Notes under the pieces: generated by a model
The model's input: the letters and a program-made list of their open reading frames with translations, nothing else
What the model was told of the DNA's origin: nothing
Databases searched by the model: none
Part shown: positions 38,326-47,965 of the stretch, piece by piece
Layout of the letters: the number at the start of each line of letters is the position of its first letter
How positions within the stretch are numbered: position 1 is the first letter of the stretch
Translations under genes and position numbers: made by a program
Assembly: GCF_029767755.1 (NCBI RefSeq)
Contig: NZ_JARUQS010000001.1
Span: forward strand, 372,001-436,000
Direction of reading: 5' to 3'
Source: Thiomicrorhabdus sp. zzn3
GTDB lineage: Bacteria; Pseudomonadota; Gammaproteobacteria; Thiomicrospirales; Thiomicrospiraceae
Length of the DNA stretch: 64,000 nt

Positions 38326-39575
38326 TGTCTTATCAAGAGTCTAATCAACAGGCTACCCAGAAAAAACAAAATTCACTGTTGGCTTGGTTGGATCGTCGCT
38401 ATCCGCTGGTCAGCACCTGGAATGAGCATGTTGGCGAATACTATGCGCCGAAAAACTTCAACTTCTGGTATTTCTTTGGTTCATTGGCGTTGCTGGTGTT
38501 GGTGAATCAGTTTATTACCGGTATTTGGTTGACCATGAGTTATAAGCCAAGCGCCGCTGAAGCCTTCAACTCGATTGAATATATTATGCGTGATGTTGAG
38601 TGGGGATGGTTGATCCGCTATATGCACTCTACCGGCGCTTCAGCCTTCTTTATTGTCATCTATCTGCATATGATGCGCGGACTGCTTTATGGGTCGTACA
38701 AAGAACCGCGTGAGCTGGTTTGGCTGCTAGGAATGTTTATCTTCCTGGTATTGATGGCGGAAGCCTTTATGGGGTATCTGTTGCCTTGGGGGCAAATGTC
38801 TTACTGGGGAGCACAGGTGATTATTTCCCTGTTTGGTGCCATCCCTGTGATTGGCCCGGACTTGGCGGTTTGGGTGCGTGGTGACTTCGTTATCTCGGAT
38901 GCCACCTTGAACCGTTTCTTTGCCTTGCACGTGATTGCTCTGCCGTTGGTGCTGATTATTCTGGTGTTCATGCACATTGTGGCGCTGCACCGCGTCGGTT
39001 CGAATAACCCGGATGGCGTAGAGATCAAAAAATACAAAAACGAAGCGGGTCTGCCGATCGATGGCATTCCGTTCCATCCTTACTACTCGGTGAAGGACAC
39101 CATGGGGGCGGTCTTCTTTATGATTCCGTTTGCCTTGGTTGTCTTCTATTGGCCAGAAGGGGGCGGGTATTTCTTGGAACCGCCTAACTTTGAACCGGCC
39201 AACCCCTTGAAGACGCCTGAACATATTGCGCCGGTTTGGTACTTTACGCCTTACTATGCGATTCTGCGTGCAGTACCGGATAAGTTCCTGGGCGTGGTGG
39301 CCATGGGAGCGGCGATTGCCGTGCTGTTTGCGATGCCGTGGCTGGACCGTTGTAAAGTGAAGTCGATCCGTTATCGCGGTCTTTCTTTCAAGTTGCTGTT
39401 AACGATGTTTGTCATCAGTTTTATCGTTTTAGGTTGGTTGGGGACGCAACCCGCGACACCTGAGCTGACGAAAGCGGCGCAGATTTTCACGTTGTTGTAT
39501 TTTGGATTCTTCTTAGTATTGCCGTTTACCTCGGCTAATGAGAAAACCAAGCCAGTACCGGAGAGGGTTCACTAA
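38325..39575 (+). CDS. petB: Cytochrome b subunit of bc1 complex
   Basis: Eight-helix quinol-oxidising cytochrome b, 416 residues, with paired haem His in helices II and IV (RYMHSTGASAFF, YLHMMRG; ALHVIALPL, FMHIVALH) and the Qo-site PEW-type motif, here in APVWYFTPYYAILRAVP, where Trp replaces Glu of the standard PEWY (VWYF). Start and stop both overlap neighbours (TAATG). Confidence 0.97.
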   Translation: MSYQESNQQATQKKQNSLLAWLDRRYPLVSTWNEHVGEYYAPKNFNFWYFFGSLALLVLVNQFITGIWLTMSYKPSAAEAFNSIEYIMRDVEWGWLIRYMHSTGASAFFIVIYLHMMRGLLYGSYKEPRELVWLLGMFIFLVLMAEAFMGYLLPWGQMSYWGAQVIISLFGAIPVIGPDLAVWVRGDFVISDATLNRFFALHVIALPLVLIILVFMHIVALHRVGSNNPDGVEIKKYKNEAGLPIDGIPFHPYYSVKDTMGAVFFMIPFALVVFYWPEGGGYFLEPPNFEPANPLKTPEHIAPVWYFTPYYAILRAVPDKFLGVVAMGAAIAVLFAMPWLDRCKVKSIRYRGLSFKLLLTMFVISFIVLGWLGTQPATPELTKAAQIFTLLYFGFFLVLPFTSANEKTKPVPERVH

Positions 39576-40231
39576 TGAAAAAACTTATCGCTATTGCTAG
39601 TTTTTATTTAATGTTGCCTTTGTCGGTCATGGCGGCCGGCGGTCCGGCGATTGAGCTTGAACCCGCGCAGAACAATTTGCGCGATCAGGACTCTTTACAG
39701 CGTGGAGCCGTGCTGTTTTCCAACTACTGTATGGCCTGTCACTCTTTGAAGTATATGCGTTACAACCGTATTGCCCGTGACATCGGTTGGAGCGATGAAG
39801 AAGTGGTTGCCAAAATGGCTTATGGTCAGAATAAAGTGGTGGATGACGTCACCACGCGTATGCTTCCTGGCGTGGCCTTGGACGTGTTGGGTACCGAGCC
39901 GCCTGATCTTTCTTTAATGGCGCGTCTGAAGGGAACCGATTATATCTACACTTTCCTGCGCGCTTATCATCAGGATGAAAACGGCAACTGGGACAATACC
40001 GTATTGAAAGGCACCTCCATGCCGAATGTCTTGGAAGGGATTCAGCGTCATGCGTCGAGCGAAGATTATGCTCAGGCTGCGCGTGATATCGCTAACTTCC
40101 TAGAGTATGCCGGTGAACCGGGCAAGATGCAGCGTTTAGACCTGGGGTGGAAGGTCATTGCCTTCTTACTTGTCTTGTTGCTTCTGACTTATATTCTGAA
40201 GAAAGAATATTGGCGTGATATCAAGCACTGA
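39575..40231 (+). CDS. petC: Cytochrome c1 subunit of bc1 complex
   Basis: Haem c protein that passes electrons to soluble cytochrome c. The 218 residues have a signal peptide (1-20, ending VMA), haem motif C52-MA-C55-H56, an axial Met candidate in GTSMPNVLEG, and a C-terminal membrane anchor (about 192-210). Last gene of petABC. Confidence 0.97.
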   Translation: MKKLIAIASFYLMLPLSVMAAGGPAIELEPAQNNLRDQDSLQRGAVLFSNYCMACHSLKYMRYNRIARDIGWSDEEVVAKMAYGQNKVVDDVTTRMLPGVALDVLGTEPPDLSLMARLKGTDYIYTFLRAYHQDENGNWDNTVLKGTSMPNVLEGIQRHASSEDYAQAARDIANFLEYAGEPGKMQRLDLGWKVIAFLLVLLLLTYILKKEYWRDIKH

Positions 40232-40251
40232 TGGCTGTTTGATCCTCGCTC

Positions 40252-40282
40252 TTAAAAGCCCGCTTTATGCGGGCTTTTTTGT
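40252..40282 (+). terminator. Terminator after petABC
   Basis: AAAAGCCCGC and GCGGGCTTTT with loop TTTAT and extra T residues. Confidence 0.92.
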
Positions 40283-40348
40283 TTGCCCTTATTGGTAGAG
40301 TACGTTTAAATAACTAGACAATTGGGTCCCCAAAGGTGCGGATAGGTT

Positions 40349-41839
40349 ATGACAGAATCAATGACGACTTGGGTATCGGTCATTTTGCATTGGATGGCCG
40401 TTGGTTTTATTATCTTTGTCGGAATCGTTTCGGCAGGCCTGATCATTTTGTATTTCATCGATCGTTTCCAAACCGAGCACGCCCTGCGGCATAACTTTCC
40501 TCTGATTGGACGCTTTCGCTATCTGCTCGAATATCTTGGACAGTTTTTTCGTCAATATCTCTACAGTTCCGATCAAGAAGAATTTCCGTTTAACCGTGCA
40601 CAACGCAGCTGGGTGTATCGAGCAGCAAAAAACCTGGCAAACACGCAAGGCTTCGGTTCCACACGGAATCTTGATCATAGCGGCAAAATCTTGTTTACCC
40701 ACTGTGCGTTTCCAGTGTTGGAAAAGGAGACCGTATCGACGCCGCCTATGGTGATTGGCGAAGGCTGCAAATATCCTTATAGAGCGCCGTCCTTTTTTAA
40801 TATTTCCGCTATGAGTTATGGGGCGCTTTCCAAGCCCGCTGTGTTGGCCTTAAGCAAGGGGGCTAAACTGGCCGGGTGTTGGCTCAATACCGGTGAAGGC
40901 GGTATCTCTCCCTATCACCTTGAAGGGGGCGCTGATTTGGTGGCGCAAATTGGAACGGCTAAATACGGGTTTTGTGATAAAAGCGGTAATCTGAGCAATG
41001 AAAAGCTCAGAGAGTGGGCCGCTCATGATCAGATCAAGATGTTTGAGATCAAGTTGAGTCAGGGGGCTAAGCCGGGAAAAGGCGGCATTTTACCGGCGAA
41101 AAAAGTCACCGCCGAGATTGCGAGTATCAGAGGGATTGCTGAAGCAAAGGATTCCATTAGTCCAAATCGCCATCCGGAACTTGAAGATAACGAAAAATTG
41201 TTGGAGATGATTCAGTTGGTGCGTGATGTGACCGGAAAACCGGTCGGCATTAAATTTGCCATGGGCTTGCCAAGCTGGTTCGAATCCCTCTGCCAGAGCA
41301 TCGAACATAAAGGGGCTGAGCGTGCGCCGGATTTTATTACTATAGACGGCGCCGAAGGCGGAACGGGTTCCGCTCCTGTTGCCTTGATGGACGATGTGGG
41401 CTTACCTCTCGCCGAAGCCTTGCCTTATGTGATCGATACTTTGACGAAATATCGTTTAAGGCCAAGAGTTAAGGTGATTGCTTCCGGTAAATTGATCAAT
41501 CCGACCAAAGTGGCCTGGGCGTTGGCGATGGGGGCGGACTTTATTAATTCTGCGCGCGGATTCATGTTTTCGTTGGGGTGTATTCAGGCGATGCAGTGCC
41601 ATAAAGACACTTGCCCAACCGGGATCACCACGCACAACCCGCGCTTGCAGAAGGGGCTGGATCCGGAGAAGAAATTCAAACGAATAGCCCAGTATCATCA
41701 AAACCTGGTGCATGAAGTCTCCTCTATGGCGCATTCATGCGGCGTGAGCCAACCACGCGAACTGACGCGAGACCATGTCAGGATTGTGCAACAGACGGGC
41801 CGATCGATACCGTTGTCAGAACTGTATCCATATCAATAA
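40349..41839 (+). CDS. Membrane-anchored FMN-binding glutamate-synthase-family protein
   Basis: 496-residue homologue of the central FMN domain of glutamate synthase. One N-terminal helix (about 9-33), then the barrel: FNISAMSYGALSKPAV, NTGEGGISPYH, IKLSQGAKPGKGG, FITIDGAEGGTGSAP and a Cys cluster CIQAMQCHKDTCPTG suited to a [3Fe-4S] centre. The glutaminase and C-terminal GXGXG domains of true GltB are missing. Proteins of this kind are common but their reaction is not established. An octamer copy is at 40434 in the helix. Confidence 0.85.
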   Translation: MTESMTTWVSVILHWMAVGFIIFVGIVSAGLIILYFIDRFQTEHALRHNFPLIGRFRYLLEYLGQFFRQYLYSSDQEEFPFNRAQRSWVYRAAKNLANTQGFGSTRNLDHSGKILFTHCAFPVLEKETVSTPPMVIGEGCKYPYRAPSFFNISAMSYGALSKPAVLALSKGAKLAGCWLNTGEGGISPYHLEGGADLVAQIGTAKYGFCDKSGNLSNEKLREWAAHDQIKMFEIKLSQGAKPGKGGILPAKKVTAEIASIRGIAEAKDSISPNRHPELEDNEKLLEMIQLVRDVTGKPVGIKFAMGLPSWFESLCQSIEHKGAERAPDFITIDGAEGGTGSAPVALMDDVGLPLAEALPYVIDTLTKYRLRPRVKVIASGKLINPTKVAWALAMGADFINSARGFMFSLGCIQAMQCHKDTCPTGITTHNPRLQKGLDPEKKFKRIAQYHQNLVHEVSSMAHSCGVSQPRELTRDHVRIVQQTGRSIPLSELYPYQ

Positions 41840-41911
41840 CTCAAAATCACCGGATTTGTTTAAAATAGCGTGTTTCTACATGAACGTTTACTCAGTTAAC
41901 ACGGGTTGAGA

Positions 41912-43276
41912 ATGGCAAAAAATAAAAGCGCCTATGTGTGTACCGATTGCGGTGCCGAACACAGTCAGTGGCAAGGGCAATGCATGGCCTGTAAGGCCTG
42001 GAATACCTTAAAAGAAATTAAGCTTAGAAGCGGTAAAGCCAAGTCGCCTTCGGCTGCGGTCGGTTATGCTGGTGCGAGTGAGCAACAGGTCAAGGCGATC
42101 CATGAAGTGAGCCTGACGGAGGTGCCGAGGATGGCTTCCGGAATGTCCGAATTGGATCGCGTACTCGGCGGCGGGATCGTGCCTGGTTCCGTGGTGTTAA
42201 TCGGTGGCGACCCAGGAGTCGGAAAATCTTCCATTTTGTTGCAGACGATGTGTCAGCTCAGTACGCAAATGCCTGCGTTGTATGTTACGGGTGAGGAGTC
42301 GCTACAGCAAGTGGCGATGCGCGCGAAACGTATGCAGTTGCCTGATGAGCATTTGCGTTTGTTGACTGAGACCGATGTCGAATCCATTGTCCAGGCGGCA
42401 CAAAAGGAAGCGCCCAAAGTGATGGTAGTGGATTCGATCCAAACCATGCAGTTGGCAGACATTGGCAGTGCCGCCGGCGGGGTGTCGCAGGTGCGGGAAA
42501 CCGCCGCGTTCTTGACCCGTTTTGCTAAACAGAACGATGTGGCGATTTTTTTGGTGGGCCACGTCACCAAATCCGGTGAGGTAGCCGGTCCGCGCGTGTT
42601 GGAGCATATTGTGGATACGGTGGTGTTTCTGGAAGGCCAGTCCGACAGTCGTTTTCGGACCTTGCGTGCGATTAAAAACCGTTTTGGCGCGGTCAATGAA
42701 TTGGGCGTGTTTGCGATGACGGAGAAGGGTATGAAGCAGGTTAAAAACCCTTCTGCCATTTTCTTGTCGCGCGGAGAAGAAGCGGCACCGGGTTCGGTGG
42801 TTATGGTGGTGTGGGAAGGTTCGAGACCGTTATTGGTCGAAATTCAGGCTTTGGTGGATGAATCGCCCTACGGATCACCGCGTCGGGTCACGGTCGGCCT
42901 GGATCAGAACCGGATCGCCATGCTGTTGGCGGTGATGCATCGTCATGGTGGCATACTGGCGGCGGATCAGGATGTCTATGTCAATGTGGTTGGCGGGGTC
43001 AAGGTCAGTGAAACCAGTGCCGACCTGGCACTGCTGTGCGCCATTCTTTCAAGTATGCGCAACCAGCCTCTGCCGCAAGATTTGATCGTATTCGGCGAGG
43101 TAGGCCTGGCCGGTGAAATCAGACCTGTCCCTAGCGGCCAGGAGCGAATTATCGAGGCGGCTAAACATGGGTTTAAGCGTGCGATCGTCCCGTTTGCCAA
43201 TGTACCTAAAGGTGGCGTGGCCGGAATGGAAATTACAGGCGTAAAAAGTCTGCAACAGGCGCTGGATGCGCTTTAG
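41912..43276 (+). CDS. radA: DNA repair protein RadA (Sms)
   Basis: RecA-like branch-migration ATPase for recombination repair. The 454 residues begin with a four-Cys zinc motif (CTDCG...CMAC, about 8-28), Walker A GGDPGVGKSS (98-107), RadA motif KNRFG, and a Lon-like C-terminal domain. ATG 41912 was preferred over an in-frame TTG two codons before. Confidence 0.98.
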   Translation: MAKNKSAYVCTDCGAEHSQWQGQCMACKAWNTLKEIKLRSGKAKSPSAAVGYAGASEQQVKAIHEVSLTEVPRMASGMSELDRVLGGGIVPGSVVLIGGDPGVGKSSILLQTMCQLSTQMPALYVTGEESLQQVAMRAKRMQLPDEHLRLLTETDVESIVQAAQKEAPKVMVVDSIQTMQLADIGSAAGGVSQVRETAAFLTRFAKQNDVAIFLVGHVTKSGEVAGPRVLEHIVDTVVFLEGQSDSRFRTLRAIKNRFGAVNELGVFAMTEKGMKQVKNPSAIFLSRGEEAAPGSVVMVVWEGSRPLLVEIQALVDESPYGSPRRVTVGLDQNRIAMLLAVMHRHGGILAADQDVYVNVVGGVKVSETSADLALLCAILSSMRNQPLPQDLIVFGEVGLAGEIRPVPSGQERIIEAAKHGFKRAIVPFANVPKGGVAGMEITGVKSLQQALDAL

Positions 43277-43392
43277 GTCAAGTTTTGACTAGGATATTGA
43301 GTGCTTTTATTCCTGAGCAGGTAAATTCAATCGAGCGAATTAACAAGCGTGATAAAATCGCGTAGTTTAAACAATCGAATTGAGGAATGAAT

Positions 43393-44598
43393 ATGAAACC
43401 ATTTGCACGCATTGTATTTCCAGTTTTAGCGATGTCGTCTCCAGCGGCTATGGCATCCGGTTTTGCCCTGATTGAGCAAAGCGCCAGTGGGCAAGGGCTT
43501 TCCTATGCAGGTGCGGCGGCGAATACTGAAGATGCGAGCGTGATGTGGTTTAATGCCGCAGGTTTGACGGACATTGAAGGCAATCAGGCGATTGCCGGTC
43601 TGCATGTGATTTTGCCGGAAAATAAATTTACCAATAATGGTTCGAATATAGGCGGCGTAGTGCCTTTGACCGGAGACGATAATCCGGCAACGACCGGATT
43701 GGTTCCGAACCTGTATTGGAAAGGGGATTATGCCGGTTATGCGATCGGTTTTGGTGTGAATGTGCCCTACGGACAGAAGCTTGAGTATCAGGACGATTGG
43801 GCGGGAAGATACCAGGCACTGAAAACCGATCTGAAGTCGCTGAACTTGAACGCCAATGTTGCACGCAAAATATCGGATTCCACCTCGATCGGTTTGGGAA
43901 TCAACGCTCAGTATGTCGATCTGGATATGTCTTCAGCGGCCCAGGTTGGAGAAGCGCAAATCAAGGCGAATAGTTGGGGCTATGGTTTTAATGTGGGGGT
44001 GTTGAGTCAGTTGACGCCGGCGACCAAACTGGGCGTGGCTTACCGTTCAGAGGTGGTGCAGAATGCCAAGGGGGATTTAGAGACCGTGTTGGGCACGCAA
44101 AAAATTCAGTCGGATGTAACCTTGCCGGCAACAGCGAGCATGAGTTTCGTTCATTCGGTAAGCGATAGAATGCAGATTTTGGCCGATGCGACCTGGACGA
44201 ATTGGAAAGCGTATGATGAATTGGTCATTGAAGATTCAGCCGGCAACACTTTGAGTGAAACCAATCAGAACTTTAAGGACTCTATGCGTTATTCTGTGGG
44301 GATGATTTACGATTACAGTGATCGTTGGCGTTTGCGTACCGGTGTTGCGTTCGATGAAACGCCGGTTCCCGATGCGGAAAGCCGTTCTCCGCGTACGCCT
44401 GACAGCAATAAAACATGGCTGTCGGTCGGTTTTAATTACCAGGTTTCTCCATCCATGAGTCTGGATGCGGGCTATAGCCGTCTATTTGCCGACAAGGCTA
44501 AAATCAATAAATTCGACGCTTCATCGAACAGTTATCTTATTGGAGAGTATGAGACGTCAGTCGATATTATCAGCGCGCAGCTGGTGTGGAATTATTAA
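43393..44598 (+). CDS. FadL/OmpP1/TodX-family outer-membrane channel
   Basis: Predicted 14-stranded barrel for hydrophobic substrates, 401 residues. The signal peptide ends AMA before SGFALIEQSASGQG, the conserved N-terminal hatch start. The N-A-A-G motif follows in VMWFNAAGLT. It ends in an aromatic-rich strand, QLVWNY. The second ATG is chosen because GAGGA directly abuts the first and lies 6 nt from this one. Substrate unknown. Confidence 0.9.
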   Translation: MKPFARIVFPVLAMSSPAAMASGFALIEQSASGQGLSYAGAAANTEDASVMWFNAAGLTDIEGNQAIAGLHVILPENKFTNNGSNIGGVVPLTGDDNPATTGLVPNLYWKGDYAGYAIGFGVNVPYGQKLEYQDDWAGRYQALKTDLKSLNLNANVARKISDSTSIGLGINAQYVDLDMSSAAQVGEAQIKANSWGYGFNVGVLSQLTPATKLGVAYRSEVVQNAKGDLETVLGTQKIQSDVTLPATASMSFVHSVSDRMQILADATWTNWKAYDELVIEDSAGNTLSETNQNFKDSMRYSVGMIYDYSDRWRLRTGVAFDETPVPDAESRSPRTPDSNKTWLSVGFNYQVSPSMSLDAGYSRLFADKAKINKFDASSNSYLIGEYETSVDIISAQLVWNY

Positions 44599-44634
44599 AC
44601 GCGTCAAGACCCTTCATCATAAGTATATAAGTAT

Positions 44635-44676
44635 AAAAAAACCGAACCGAGCAGGCCTGCTCGGTTCGGTTTTTTG
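44635..44676. terminator. Perfect 40-bp palindromic terminator centred on the iterated octamer
   Basis: Bases 44636-44675 read the same on both strands, centred on CAGGCCTG (44652-44659), with A and T runs at the ends. It lies between convergent genes and can terminate both. Confidence 0.93.
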
Positions 44677-44696
44677 CTTTATTGGGTTTATGGTTG

Positions 44697-45509
44697 TTAT
44701 TGGGAGGCGTGTTGAAGATGGTTTTGCCAGGCTGTGAACAAGTCCGGCGTGGTCGCCGCCAGAGCTGATCGCTTGATCACCTGAGTGACGACGACGCATT
44801 CCCCATCCAGGGTGGCGCTTTTACCCCCGGCTTCTTCTAAAATAAGCCAACCGGCGGCGTAATCCCAAATGTTTTGTGCTCCATGCAGGTAAATCTGTCC
44901 GCGCCCGGCGGCAATCCAGCACCAATCCAAAGCCACCGAACCGAAGCTGCGTTGGGAAGAGTAGGGTGGCTGGGTGGCCAAATTAGCCGCTAAGGGCGCC
45001 TGAAGGCGTTTAAAATCAACTATGCCGCTACACTGTTTCAGGGCGTTTTTAGCGGTTGACGCGATGAGCGTTTGATCGTTTAATTCGGCTCCGAGTCCTT
45101 TTCGTGCCGCAAACATTTCATTTCGGCTTGGGTCATAAACCAGTCCTAAAACCAGTTCTCCCTTAATCATCAGGGCGAGCGAGACCGAGTAAAACGGAAT
45201 GCCGCAAGCGAAGTTGCTGGTGCCGTCAACCGGGTCCAAGATCCAGCAGCCTTGTTCGCTTTCCATGGCTGCTTGCTGTTCTTCCAGAGTGGATTCTTCT
45301 CCCAATAAGGCAAATTGCGGCCAATGCTGCTTTAAAAAGGCCTTCGTATGAGCTTGCATTTGAGTGTCGGCTTCCGTCAATAAAGAGCCGTCGTCCTTGG
45401 TTTCGGCAGAGACTTTTTCAAAACGGCTCAATACCTCTTGCTGCGCCAGCTGGATAATGCCTTGCTTGAGTTGTTGCCATGTTTGCTGGTCTATAAAAGG
45501 ATGTGTCAT
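44697..45509 (-). CDS. Inositol monophosphatase-family phosphatase (SuhB/CysQ-like)
   Basis: Mg2+-dependent, Li+-sensitive phosphatase family, 270 residues. Metal motifs: GEEST (about 69-73), DPVDGTSNF (about 94-102) and a C-terminal WDYAAGWLILEEAGG. The exact substrate (inositol phosphate, PAP or similar) is not decided by sequence. Lies 17 bp after the CorB-like gene. Confidence 0.88.
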   Translation of the reverse strand: MTHPFIDQQTWQQLKQGIIQLAQQEVLSRFEKVSAETKDDGSLLTEADTQMQAHTKAFLKQHWPQFALLGEESTLEEQQAAMESEQGCWILDPVDGTSNFACGIPFYSVSLALMIKGELVLGLVYDPSRNEMFAARKGLGAELNDQTLIASTAKNALKQCSGIVDFKRLQAPLAANLATQPPYSSQRSFGSVALDWCWIAAGRGQIYLHGAQNIWDYAAGWLILEEAGGKSATLDGECVVVTQVIKRSALAATTPDLFTAWQNHLQHASQ

Positions 45510-45526
45510 GATGTGTTAGTTTCAGT

Positions 45527-46789
45527 TTATGTGAGTTCAATCAATTTTACTTTTTCAATGGCGTTAGAGGAGGTTTCAAGAACTTCCAGAACATAGCCGT
45601 CGATGCGAATGCAGGTGCCGATGTTGGGCAGAGATTCAAGCTCTTCCTGAAGCAGGCCGTTTAGGGTTTTCGGGCCGTCGGTCGGCAAGTTGAATTGATA
45701 CTGTTTGTTGAGCTCGCGGATAAATTCACCAGCATCGAAGGTCCAAGAACCGTCTTCATTCATCTCCACCGCTTGAGGTTCCTTGGACTTGGCGTCGGTC
45801 GACAGTTTACCGACGATCTCTTCCAATAGGTCTTCCATCGTCAGCAGTCCCTGGATGTCGCCATATTCGTCGACGATCAGCGCCATACGGCGTTTGTTTT
45901 TGTTGAACTTGTCCAACTGGATGTTCAGCGAGGTGGTTTCCGGCACGTAGTATGCAGGCCTGGTGAGTTTCACCAAGTCTTTCAGTGAGACATTGCTGCG
46001 CATCAGTGTCGGCAGGGCTCTGCGTAGATTCAGAATGCCGATCAGGTCGTCATCGATGGTGCCTCGATATAGGGGAATGCGGGTATAAGGCGATTTTTGA
46101 ATCGCCTTTAGGATCGCCTCGATCGGCTGATCGATGTTGACGCCGTAAACTTCCTGCTTCGGGATCATGACGTCTTCCACGGTAACGCTTTCCAACTGTA
46201 AAATGCTGGTGAGCATCGAGCGATAATGAGACGGCAGTTGTCCCGTCGCCTCATCAATTAATGTGTGCAGTTCCTCCTGGCTTAAGGCGTAGGATTCCTC
46301 CTGGTGCAATCTGGCCCCAAACAGCTTTAGGAAACCGTTAGCAAAGAAGTTGACAAACCAGACGATCGGATAGAGCAGCTTGAGCAACGGCTCCAGAAAA
46401 TAGGCGGCCGGGTAGGCGATTTTTTCCGGATACATCGCCGCCAGTGTTTTAGGCGCCACTTCGGCAAAAATCAAAACCACTAGGGTCAAAAGCCCCGCAG
46501 CCAGTGCAATGCCGGCTTCACCAAGCAGTTGCATCGCGATAATGGTGGCGATCGAGGAGGCGAAAATATTAACGAAATTGTTTCCAAGCAGGATTACGCC
46601 GAGCAGACGGTCGGGCGTTCGCAGGAGTTTTTGCGCTTTAATGGCCGCTTTATTTCCGGATTTGGCATGGTGTTTCAAGCGGTATTTGTTGAGCGCCATC
46701 ATGCCGGTTTCTGAGCTTGAAAAAATGGCGGATAAAATAATGAGTAGCAATAAAATGCCAAACAGTATTGGAAGATCTAATGAGTTCAA
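45527..46789 (-). CDS. CNNM/CorB-family membrane protein with CBS and CorC domains
   Basis: 420-residue protein: DUF21 membrane part (1-165, three or four helices, SSSETGMMALNKYRLKHHAK), a CBS pair (about 200-330) with VEDVMIPKQEVYGV, and a CorC_HlyC domain (about 340-420). Related proteins act in Mg2+/Co2+ efflux. The start is TTG, needed to keep the first helix, but no ribosome site is visible. An octamer copy at 45955 is oriented against the gene. A ypjD-corB pair next to ffh is common. Confidence 0.9.
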   Translation of the reverse strand: MNSLDLPILFGILLLLIILSAIFSSSETGMMALNKYRLKHHAKSGNKAAIKAQKLLRTPDRLLGVILLGNNFVNIFASSIATIIAMQLLGEAGIALAAGLLTLVVLIFAEVAPKTLAAMYPEKIAYPAAYFLEPLLKLLYPIVWFVNFFANGFLKLFGARLHQEESYALSQEELHTLIDEATGQLPSHYRSMLTSILQLESVTVEDVMIPKQEVYGVNIDQPIEAILKAIQKSPYTRIPLYRGTIDDDLIGILNLRRALPTLMRSNVSLKDLVKLTRPAYYVPETTSLNIQLDKFNKNKRRMALIVDEYGDIQGLLTMEDLLEEIVGKLSTDAKSKEPQAVEMNEDGSWTFDAGEFIRELNKQYQFNLPTDGPKTLNGLLQEELESLPNIGTCIRIDGYVLEVLETSSNAIEKVKLIELT

Positions 46790-46926
46790 AGGGGTGTAAT
46801 TAGGTTGTGGATTGGAGTGAAATTATAACGGTTAATGGCAGGATTAAAAAGTCTTAAACTACATTTAATCCTGAATTTTTTGGAAGGGTTTAGGGGGTTA
46901 ACTGATTATTTTTACATGGGTTTTAG

Positions 46927-47712
46927 TTATGACTGCATGAAAAAAAAGACCAGTTCAGTGCCGATGTAACTCAAAATCAAAAAGCCGTAGGCCCAGATGC
47001 TGTACTTGGCGGCTTTCTGCCCGCGCCAACCTCGTTGGAAATGCCCCAGAAGAAAGATCGCATAGATCGACCATGCCAGAATGGCAAAGAAGGTTTTGTG
47101 TACCAGATGTTGTGCAAACAGGTTTTCAATAAAGAACACCCCGCTTAGCAGAGCGAAGCTTAGGAAAACAAATCCAATGACAATTAACTGAATGAGGGTT
47201 TTTTCCATAATCTGCAAAGGCGGCAAGGCACGGAGCAGAGTAGAAAGCTGTTTTTTGCGGAAACGTCTTTCCTGAATACTATAAAGTATCGCTTGAGCGG
47301 TGGCTAAGCCCATGATGCTGTATGCAGAGATGGAAATCAGAACATGCGAACCGAGTTCATAAGGCAGTGGATGGGTATCCGTCAGGCCAAATGGCAATAG
47401 AGTGGTCAGGGCTGCCAGCGGGAAGATAAAAATTCCTAAGGTGTCGGTCTCTTTATTGAAGTTGGTGATCAGTAAAATAGAACTGGCTAACCAGGCGATC
47501 AGCGAAAGGCCGTTACCGAAGCCAAACAGAATTTCATTTTCACCAGCCAATGTGGCGTTTAAGGAAATGGCGTGAAGGGCAATGGCGATCACGGCAATGC
47601 CGAGGATGCGATTTCTGAGTGGCTTTTGAGTCTGTATTTTGTGCCACAGCAGGAAGCTGGCATACAGGTAGAGCAAGCTCGCAAAAAGTGCGCTGAAGCC
47701 ACTTGTTATCAT
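46927..47712 (-). CDS. ypjD: Cytochrome-c-assembly-family inner-membrane protein YpjD
   Basis: 261-residue protein with eight predicted helices and the CcsA-like conserved segment HVLISISAYSIMGLATAQAI with a His. ATG 47712 was preferred over an upstream start because the helix-rich family N-terminus begins there. Divergent from ffh, as in many proteobacteria. Role in haem handling is uncertain. Confidence 0.88.
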   Translation of the reverse strand: MITSGFSALFASLLYLYASFLLWHKIQTQKPLRNRILGIAVIAIALHAISLNATLAGENEILFGFGNGLSLIAWLASSILLITNFNKETDTLGIFIFPLAALTTLLPFGLTDTHPLPYELGSHVLISISAYSIMGLATAQAILYSIQERRFRKKQLSTLLRALPPLQIMEKTLIQLIVIGFVFLSFALLSGVFFIENLFAQHLVHKTFFAILAWSIYAIFLLGHFQRGWRGQKAAKYSIWAYGFLILSYIGTELVFFFMQS

Positions 47713-47877
47713 AAATCTTACAACCTTAGTTTTGTGAATGGATTTCTGAATCCGGTTTTTCTGCCAATCCGCTAAAAGATCAAAACAGGATTGCACAGCA
47801 TAGAGTGTTTATCAGGCGCTTAAACAGCCGTTGTTTCTTTCTTTACGGGAAAAGAGATCGCAACTATTAAACCTGAT

Positions 47878-47898
47878 ATTCCGTTATAATAGCGGAAT
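47878..47898 (+). promoter_or_regulatory. Inverted repeat around the putative ffh -10 box
   Basis: ATTCCG and CGGAAT flank a 9-bp centre containing TATAAT (47885-47890), about 75 bp before the ffh start. A protein bound to the repeat would block the promoter. No good -35 is seen. Confidence 0.45.
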
Positions 47899-47965
47899 TA
47901 ATCTTTGAATAGAAGAGCGTTTCTTGCCCGTGGAAATAGCAAGAAAGCGCGCTAGGAGAGTCTTC

